64,000 nucleotides of DNA. It comes from Mycteria americana (lineage: Eukaryota; Chordata; Aves; Ciconiiformes; Ciconiidae). Location of the stretch: positions 2,348,501 through 2,412,500 of the forward strand of contig NC_134368.1 in assembly GCF_035582795.1 (NCBI RefSeq). Direction: 5' to 3'. Below the pieces are notes generated by a model. The model searched no databases, was not told the DNA's origin, and saw nothing but the letters and a program-made list of their open reading frames with translations. A program made the translations under genes and the position numbers. This document shows positions 48,362 through 56,800 of the stretch, in pieces (positions within the stretch are counted from its first letter, which is position 1; every line of letters starts with the position of its first letter).

Positions 48362-48890
48362 CCCCCCTTCCCTTCCCCTTCCCCATCCCTTCCCCTTGTC
48401 CTTCCCTTCCCCTTCCCCTTGTCCTTCCCCTTCCTCTTCCCTTTCCCATCCCTTCCCCTTCCTCTTCCCGTCCCTTCCCCTTCCCTTCCTCTTCCCCATC
48501 CCTTCCCCTTTCTCTTCTCCTTCCTTTCCCCTTCCCCTTCCCCTTCCCCTTCCCTTCCCTTCCCTTCCCTTCCCTTCCCTTCCCTTCCCTTCCCTTCCCT
48601 TCCCTTCCCTTCCCTTCCCTTCCCTTCCCTTCCCTTCCCTTCCCTTCCCTTCCCTTCCCCTGCCCCTTCCCTTCCCCTTCCCCATCCCTTCCTCTGCTCC
48701 TTCTCCTTCCCTTCCCCATCCCTTCCTCTGCTCCTTCTCCTTCCCTTCCCCTTCCCCTTCTCCTTCCCCTTCCCCATCCTTTCCCCTTCCCCTTCCCCTT
48801 CCCCTTCTCCTTCCCTTCCCCTTCCCCTTCCCCATCCCTTCCCCATCCCTTCCCCTTCCCCTTCCCCTTCCCCTTCCCCTTCCCCTCTCC
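48362..48890. repeat. Polypyrimidine tract with (CCCTT)n core
   Basis: About 530 bp of almost pure C/T on the plus strand. The centre (48,549-48,659) is about 22 perfect copies of CCCTT (AAGGG on the minus strand). The flanks are CCCCTT hexamers with CTTCC, CATCC and TGCTCC interruptions. It ends 1.6 kb upstream of the EMX1 ATG. Confidence 0.97.
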
Positions 48891-49639
48891 GCCAGCCGGC
48901 TGACCCAGCCCGGCTTCTTTATTTCCATTTCGTAAGATAAAACCACATTTCAAAACCGCAGTATTTTTCTTCCCTCTCTCTCTCTTGCGGAAAAAAAAAT
49001 AAAAATAAAAGCGCTTCGGGACGCGCTCGCTCCACGTTCCGCCTCCCATTTCCGCGGGGCTTCACGTCCTTCCACCGCGGGGGTGTCTCCGCGGAAAGCC
49101 CGCGGGCGCGCAGCAGCGCTGCCCTCTCCGCGGGGAAGGACCCGCGGTGCCGCGCGGGCATTGCAGCCCAGCCAAGTGGAAAACGGACTTTCGGCCCCTT
49201 TGTGCGGGCGGGGAGGGCCGGCCCCCGCCCCCGCGGGCCCCCGGGCCCCCGAGCAGAGCCAAACTGCGGAGCGAACTCGGGACCGGCCCGCGCAGCGCTG
49301 CGCGCATCCCGCCGCGCATCCCGCCGCGCATCCCCCCGCGCCGGGGCAAGCCCGGCCAAAATTCGAGTGCTTGGTTGGCTGGGGTTTTTTTAAAAATTAT
49401 TTTCATTTTTTTTATTCCCGGCGCAGGATCGGACCCGTGGGAAGAGCGGGCTTGGGGCCGGGGGGCCGGTCCTGCCGTTGGAGGGGGGTACGCGGAGGGG
49501 AGCGGAGCTTGCGCGGGAGGCGGGGAGCCGCGGTGGGGCGCGGGGGAGGGCTGTGCCTCCCCTCCCGCCCTCCCGGCCGGCAGCTCCGCCAGCCGCGGAG
49601 TTACACACCGCCGGTGCGGGCTTTTTTTTTTTTTTGTTA

Positions 49640-49975
49640 TTTAAAAAGAAGAAACGGAAAAAAGAAGAAAAAAGAAGAAAGAAAAAGAAAAAAGAAAAGA
49701 AGAGAAAAGAAAAAAGAAAAGAAGAGAAAAGAAGAGAAAAGAAAAGAGAAGAAAAGAAAAGAGAAGAAAAGAAAAGAGAAGAAAAGAAAAGAAAAGAAAA
49801 GAAAAGAAAAGAAAAGAAAAGAAAAGAAAAGAAAAGAAAAGAAAAGAAGAGAAGAAAAAGAGAAAAGAAAGAAAAGGAAACAAAAAAGAAAAAAGGGGAA
49901 AAAGAAAAAAGAAAAAAGAAAAACAAGGAAAAAAGGAAAAAAAGAAAAAAAGAAAAAAGGGAAGGAAAAAAGAGA
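49640..49975. repeat. Polypurine tract with (GAAAA)n core
   Basis: About 335 bp of nearly pure A/G on the plus strand. It includes about 13 perfect GAAAA pentamers at 49,781-49,845, flanked by GAAAAGAGAA and GAAAAAA variants. It is directly followed by T-rich and A-rich runs (49,980-50,040) and then by the GC-rich EMX1 5' region. Confidence 0.97.
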
Positions 49976-50040
49976 CGATTTTTTCCAAAAGAATTTTTAA
50001 TTTTTTCCTTTTTTAATTTTTTTTTTTTTAAAAAAGAAGA

Positions 50041-50481
50041 CGGGGAAAAAGCCCCGCAGCCGCAGCCCCTCTCCCACAACTTCGCGGCGCGCCTGCGGGA
50101 GCGGCTCCAGTCCAGTTTTTCGGGCGCTCTCTGCCTCCCCCTGCCCGCCCTGCGCTGCCTCCCTCCCCTGCCCGCCCTGCCCGCCCCGGCCCCGGCCCCG
50201 GCCCCGGCCCGAGCAGGTGCGGCCGCCCCCTCCGCCGGGCCCCGCCAGGTACCGGCCGTATTTGTACCGGCTGCCCGGGGCTTGCGGGTGCGTGGGCGCC
50301 CGCGGGTGGGCGGCGGGGCGTGTGCGCGCCGTGTGTGTGCGTGTGTGTGCGCGCGTGTGTGTGTGTGTGTGTGCGTGTGCGCTGCCCGGGGGGAGGTTTC
50401 TTGCACACGCACACACACACACACGCGCGCAGCCGGAGGAACAGCCCCGCTCCGGCCCCCCCCCTCCTCCCGGCTCAAACC
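50041..50481 (+). promoter_or_regulatory. EMX1: EMX1 5' flank / probable 5' UTR, CpG island
   Basis: Extremely GC- and CpG-rich sequence immediately upstream of the EMX1 start codon, part of an island that continues through exon 1 into intron 1 (to about 51,520). No TATA box is evident. The transcription start cannot be placed. The GT/CA inverted repeat at 50,349-50,430 lies inside. Confidence 0.7.
50349..50430. repeat. EMX1: (GT)n ... (CA)n inverted repeat just upstream of EMX1 start
   Basis: Bases 50,359-50,380 (GT-rich, ending gcgtgtgc) are a perfect 22-base reverse complement of 50,403-50,424 (gcacacgc then CA repeats). A 22-base loop (50,381-50,402) separates them. Beyond the pairing, both sides carry CGCGC runs that extend the stem after a 4-base bulge. 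The right arm ends 51 bases before the EMX1 ATG. Confidence 0.95.
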
Positions 50482-50860
50482 ATGTTCCAGCCGTCTGCGA
50501 AGCGCTGCTTCACCATCGAGTCTCTGGTGGGCAAGGACACCCACCTCGGCCCCGAGGAGCCCCCGCGCCCCGCCGCCCTCGCCTACCCCGGCCCCGGCCC
50601 CGCCGCCGACGCCGCCGCCTTCGCCCCCGGCTTCCAGGGCGCCGCCGCCGCCGCCGCCGCCGCCGGCCGGGCCCTCTACGGCAGCGCCGAGCTCGTCTTC
50701 CCCGAGGCCGTGGGGCACCCGGCGCTGCCCGTCGGGCCCCACCAGCTGGGGGGCTCGGCGCTGCCGCACCCCCACTCCTTCTTCGGGCCGCAGCACCGCG
50801 ACCCGCTCAACTTCTACCCCTGGGTGCTGCGGAACCGCTTCTTCGGGCACCGCTTCCAAG
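50482..50860 (+). CDS. EMX1: EMX1 coding exon 1
   Basis: It encodes residues 1-126 plus the first base of Gly127, from [16 protein letters not shown] to FFGHRFQ. The donor GTGAGC at 50,861 is consensus. The Gly/Ser-rich region of mammalian EMX1 is absent, and Pro/Ala-rich sequence ([20 protein letters not shown]) follows the eh1-like motif. Confidence 0.97.
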
Positions 50861-53800
50861 GTGAGCTGCGGGCGCGGCCGGCCGGCTCCGCCGCCTCCCG
50901 GGGCGCGCAGGGGGGCGCGGAGCGAGCGCTGCCGCCCGCCCTGCCCGGCTCCGGCCGGCCGCGTCCCCCCCCGCCGCCCCGGGGCCGGTTAACGGGGGAG
51001 GCCGAGGGAGACCCGGAGGCAAAACCTGTTGCTGCGGTGCCTGCAGGCACGGCCGGCGCTCCGGGCGCTTGCACGCCGGTGCCGAGCGCGCTTGCACGCC
51101 CGGCGCTCGGCGCGTTTGCACGCTCGGTGCATTTGAACACCGGGTGCTCGGTGCGTGTGCGCGCTCGGTGCCCTTGCGCACCCGGTGCCGGGGCGCGTTT
51201 GCACGACCCGGTGCTCGGCGCGTTTGCACGACCGGTGCTCGGCGCGTTTGCGTGCTCGGTGCGCTTGCACACCCGGTGCCGGAGTGCGTTTGCACGCTCG
51301 GTGCGTTTGCACGCTCGGCGCATTTGCACGGCCGGTGCCGATGCGTTTGCACGGCCGGTGCTGGGCGCATTCGGCCGGGGGCGGGGGGGCCGGAGCGGGT
51401 CCCGGCCGGGCACCGCGGGGCTGCCGGGGCCGGGACCGGCGCTGCCGCCTCCCTGCGCGGCCCCGCGGCCGGGAGCCGAGCGGTTGGGTGCCTGCATCTC
51501 GGGAACGAAGGGGAAGATTGCGGGGGCTCTGGGCTGCGCAGCGAGATCTTGTTTGATTTTATGGCTCTTCTCGCTTTTCTTTCTCTTTCCTTCTTTCTCT
51601 TTCTCTTTTTTTAATCTTTTTTTTCTCTCTTTTTCTTTCTCTTTTTCTTTCTCTTTTTCTTTCTCTTTTTCTTTCTTTCTTTCTTTCTTTCTTCCTTTTT
51701 CTCTCTTTCTCTCTTTCTCCTCTTTCTCTCTTTCTCTCTTTCTCTTCTTTCTCTTCTTTCTCTCTTTCTCTTCTTTTTCTTCTTTCTTTTTCTCTTTCTT
51801 TCTTTTCTTTTTTGTTGTCTTTTGTTTCTTTTCCTCTGTCTCTATCTCGTTCCTTTCTCTTTCTTGTCTTTCTCTCCTTTTCTCTCTCTCTCCCTTTCTT
51901 ATTTTCCTCTTTCTTTTCCTTTCTCCGTCTGTGTCCTGTCCCTTTTTCCTTTCCTTTCCTTTCCTTTCCTTTCCTTTCCTTTCCTTTCCTTTCCTTTCCT
52001 TTCCTTTCCTTTCCTTTCCTTTCCTTTCCTTTCCTTTCCTTTCCTTTCCTTTCCTTTCCTTTCCTTTCCTTTCCTTTCCTTTCCTTTCTTCTCCTTTTCT
52101 CCTCTCCTCTCCTCTCCTCTCCTCTCCTCTCCTCTCCTCTCCTCTCCTCTCCTCTCCTCTCCTCTCCTCTCCTCTCCTCTCCTCTCCTCTCCTCTCCTCT
52201 CTTCTCCTCTCCGCCCCGTCCCCTCGCTGTCCCCGCCGCGATGCCCCGGGGGCCCGGCCCGGCGCAGCCCGCACTGGGGTTATCTGCTGGGCACCAGCCC
52301 CGCGCCTGGCTCCGGGCTCCGCCGGGGATCGCGGCCGCTGCCGGCGGCGCCCGGGGGCCCCGGCCCGCCGGGACACGGCCCCGGCCCGGGAGCGGCTCCG
52401 GGGCACTCCCGGCCCCGGCCCCGGCCCCGGCCCCGCTCCCGCCCGAGCCGCCGCCGCCCGCTGCCTCCGCGGGTCCCCGGCTGCGCCGCGCCCGGCCCGG
52501 CCCGGCCCAGCCCCTCCGCCCGCGGCCTCGGCCCTTCCCGCCCGAGCCGGCCGCCGGCTGCCGTCTCGCCCTTCCCTTCGGCATTTTTCTCCTTTCTTTC
52601 GTTTCTTTCCACCTTTTCCTTCTCTCTTTCCTTTCCTTCTTCCTTTCCTTCTTTTTGTTCTTTTCTTTCCTTCTTTTCGTTCTTTGCTTTCCTTGTTTTC
52701 GTTCTTTGCTTTCTTTCTTTTCCTTCTTTCTTTCCATCTTTCCTTCTTTCTTTTCTTTCATTCTTTCTTTCTTTCCTTTCTTTTCTTCTTTCGTTTCTGT
52801 CTTTTTTTCCTTCCTTTCTTTCTTTCCTTCTTCCTTTTTCTTGCTTCTCACTTTCCTTCTTTCTTTCCTTCTCCCTTTCACTCTTTCTTTTCTTGTCTTT
52901 CTTTCTGTCTTACTTTTCTTTCTTTTTCTTTCTTTTTCTTTCTTTTTCTTTTTCTTTCTTTTTCTTTCTTTTTCTTTCTTGCTTTCTCTTGCTTTTCTTT
53001 CTTGCTTTCTTTCTTGCTTTCTTTCTTCTTTCCTTCCTTTCTTTCTTGCTTCTCCCTTTCTGTCCCTTTTTTTTCTTTTCTGCCACTTTCTCAGGCTGTC
53101 TCTCTCTTTCTGCTCTTTTTTATCTTCTTTTTCTCTCTTTCCCTCTGTTTTTCTCTTTCTCTCTCTCTCCTTTCCCTTCCCCTCCCTTTGCCCCCGTGTC
53201 CAGGTGCCCCATGGGACAGAAGGCAGCCGGGGAGGGAGCTCGGCCGCACCGTGAGCACTGAGGTGCTCGGGGGGGGGGCCGAATGCTGCAAGCCTGGGGT
53301 GGGGAAGTTGCCCAGGGCCCCCCAGTATCTCCTTGTCTGTCCTCCCCATGTGTCAGGGCAAGAGGGTCTCCCCAACATCCTCCCCCGGTCCCACCGAGGG
53401 GGAGCTGCAGGGCTGGGGGTGCTGGCGCGGGACCCTGACTCCGCACTCTGTCCGCAGGGAGCGAGGTGTCCCAGGAGAGCCTGCTCCTCCACGGCCCCTT
53501 CGCCCGCAAGCCCAAGCGCATCCGCACCGCCTTCTCGCCGTCGCAGCTCCTGCGGCTGGAACGGGCCTTCGAGAAGAACCACTACGTGGTGGGCGCCGAG
53601 CGCAAGCAGCTGGCCAGCAGCCTCAGCCTCTCCGAGACCCAGGTACCCGCCCGCCCACCCCACAGCCGTCAGTCCCACCGTCCGTCCGTCCGTCCTTCCG
53701 CGGGTGGGAGCAGCTCAGCATCGGGCGGCAGAGACGGCGCCGACCCCGTGCAGGGCTGGGGCTGCGCTTTGCGAAATCCCAGCTGGGTTTGTCCAGGAAT

Positions 53801-56800
53801 CCCGCGTGGAAACGGTGGCCGAAGCGCGCGGATTCGCGTGGGCTCGGGGTGGGTTTGGGGTTTGATTTTTTGCCGCAGCGTTTGGTCGTTATGGTCGTGC
53901 CCAGCGGGGCTTGAGGCTGGGAACGCAGGTCTTGCGTGGTGCCGCTCTCCGGAGTGATTTTCTGGTGTTACATCTTGCTTGCTTGGGGTGTTTTTTTCCC
54001 AAGAGCAATATACGGTTTTAAAAATCCCGTGGAAAAAGGAGCAGCAGATGAGACCCTTCCCCGGAGAGCTGCAAAACCGCCCTTCAGTTGTGCTCTTTTG
54101 GTGTTGTACACAAATACCGCGGTGCCTGAAAGTCAGGATGGGTGCAACGATGGGTGCCTGCCGAAGGGCATTTATTTCTGCTGCAACTTTCTGATTTTTT
54201 TAGAAAAGACGTTTCCCAGGCATTTAGAAATGATGAGACTCAGGAGGACCGTAGGGAGGAAGGGAGACGGAAAAGCAAACGGTGCTGGGGGAAAACAGGG
54301 GAGTCGGGGCTGAGCATCTCTGTGCGTGTCCAAGCCCGGTGTCCTGGCGAGCAGCTATTCCCAAATGCTGCGGGCGAAGGTACGCTATTTCCCATCATAT
54401 TCAGTAACTGAGTCGATGGAGAAGGTTTTCTCCAAATGCTGGCTAGGTAGTTTGGCCTATATTCTGGATTAATTTAATTTTTATCCTTTAATTCAATTGG
54501 AAAATAAAGCTGGAGCCGTGGGTGTTCCCGGTACCCGCCTGGCTCATCCTTGCCGAGGCTCTGCCAAGCAAAACCTCCAAATACATCTCTGCGAGAGGGA
54601 AGTTACCAGGAGGAAAATGTCACTGTCACGGGGACAGCGGGAAACCGCAGGTGCGGGTATCGGGGAGGATGGACGGAGCCCACAGAACCCAGAGGCCGTT
54701 CGTATCCTGATGCTGATGCTCTCCCGACCCCCAGCCCTGCGGCTCGCAGGGCACGGCAGTAGCCGCCACCCCAGCTCGGGTCCGTTCCTTGCTGCTTCTG
54801 TCATCTCTCCGGGCTGAAAATGATCTAAAGGGGAAAAAAAGAAAAAACAAACCCCAAAGGTCAAAGAACAAACAGCAACTTGCCCGGGTGGAAGGGGCAG
54901 CTGCGGATGCCCGAGGGGGAGCTCAGCGACTCCCTCGGATTTTGCATTATTGCCCCGAGCCTAAATGCGATAATGCAATTTATTGGGGAAAAAGCAGCGG
55001 CATCCGTCCCTAAATCCAGGGGGAGATTGAGAAATGGAAAGAGGCAAGACAGATAGATAGATAGATTTTTTTTTTACACGCTGCAGCGTATTTTGTAGTA
55101 CGGTATTTCCATGTTTTTGGAAAGCTGCTGCAGCCGCTCGGCGCAGGGTAATTCATCACCTGCGGGCAGGGAGCGAGCGCGGGTCAGGGCGGGAGGCGTT
55201 GGTGGGGCCGGGGCCGGCTCCCGGGGGAAGGAGCATCAGGCTCGGGAGCGGGACGGCAGCGAGTGTCAGCAAAGCGTCCCCGAAGGCAGCAGCAGTTGGC
55301 AGGGGGGCCCGCGGGGCAGCGGGGAAGACTTTTTCCCTTTCGGCTTTGCGGCTTTAGAAAAATAATCTTTTAAAAAAATTTTCTTTGAATTACCGGGAGG
55401 GAAATAACCCCAATGTGCAGAGGGATGTGATACGGGATGGGCATCAACATAGCGGGACTGGCAGGGTGCAAGAGCCAGCCTGACCGGTGGCTGTGCCAAA
55501 GGCAGGCATCATTATTATTATTATTGTTGTTGTTGTTGTTGTTATTATTATTATAATATATCCAGTGACGAATCCGACACGCACGCAAACCTCCCGTGGC
55601 AAACCACCCCCTGCCCTCCGTGACACACGTCCCCAGCGTGACGCCGGGTGACACAGGCACGTTTTCAGCCGGTGCAGATACCCAGCCCCGCGTCCAGCCC
55701 CACGGGTGGGTCTGCTTGCTTATTTCCGAGTGGGTGTAGCCGCTCCGAGAAGGGGCTGGCGGTTATGGCTGGGCCTGGCCCTATTTCCCAGCCGCTTTGC
55801 CCCCCGGAAAAGGGAGCTTTGCTCTTTGGGCTGGGCCCGCTCCGGGTCCCCCAGCCGGGGAGCAACACCTGGAGCAGCCCAGGGGGAAGGTGAAAAGGGT
55901 AGGGGTACCTGCCCCGCGTCAGGAAATGCCTTGGGATACAGGGTGGGGAAGGGTGGAGGTGCTTAACCCCTTCCCATCCTTTCTCCTACCAAGCAGCTGC
56001 GTTAGTCTGGGATAAGACAGGCCCACGCAACAACGGAAAAAAAAAAAAAGGGAATGGGAGAAAATCCCGCAGCAGCGCAGGGTCCCAAAGCAAACGCCAG
56101 CGGTCAAGAAGGGGGATCAGGCTGCAGCGTGCGTAGGGAGGGCTCGGCAGGGCACGCGGGGTGGCCTGCGCAAGAGGAGCCGTCCGTGGGGTTTGTGCGT
56201 GCCGGGATGACGCGGGGGGGGACACGGTGTGCGTGAGCCGGATGGCGTAACGAGCCCGGCGGTCGGCGTGCCGCGGGGGTGCCAGGCAGCGTGGGTGCAC
56301 CGGGGCTGGCGTGCCGGCGGTGGGATGCCTGTGCCGGGTAGGTGGGGAGCGGGGAGGAGGTGGGGGTACCACGCTGTGTGCCGTGGTCGTGCCGGGCTGG
56401 GCGACACAGGCGGTCACACCGCTGTGCCCATCGCCGGTGGCGTCAGGTTGCTTCACCGCCCGGGGGAGCACGCTGGGCTGGGAAATAACTTCCCTGAGTT
56501 AATTTTGCACGACGCAGCCTGCCCGTCCGGGCAGAGCCTCTCCATCCCCGGCAGCGCGTGGTGCTAACCCCACTTGGAGTCTCAAATCTGCCTTCCCAAA
56601 GCAAAGGCCTCACCCTGGCTCCTGCCAGCAGGAGGTTTGGGGCGATTATGGAGACACCCGACATCCCGGCATCCCCTCCCGACATCGTGCGTGCAGGGAT
56701 GGAGGCACAGCAGCCCCAGCCGGCGGGTCAGGGCCGGCCGGGCATCGCAGACGCTCTGGCCGGAGCGGTAATAATTAACCGAGCGAATGCCTGGGAGTCA

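Larger units (their letters stand above)
50861..53457 (+). other. EMX1: EMX1 intron 1
   Basis: It is 2,597 bp, GT-AG. It contains a degenerate ~24-bp GC-rich minisatellite, about 1.3 kb of polypyrimidine sequence in two blocks and a central GC-rich CpG block (52,210-52,590). The exon 1 reading frame stays open through the whole intron, because C/T-only sequence contains no stop codons. Confidence 0.93.

Noticed and set aside
49478-50992. 504-codon plus-strand frame rich in Lys/Glu then Pro/Arg
   Set aside because: It is the translation of the GAAAA repeat and of EMX1 exon 1 in the wrong frame.
51559-53349. 596-codon minus-strand frame of Arg/Lys/Glu repeats
   Set aside because: It is the antisense of the intron 1 polypyrimidine arrays and has no non-repetitive domain.
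50320-53865. 1,181-codon plus-strand open frame containing EMX1 exon 1
   Set aside because: Only 50,482-50,860 is real coding. The rest is intron 1 with polypyrimidine tracts, and exon 2 is read out of frame.
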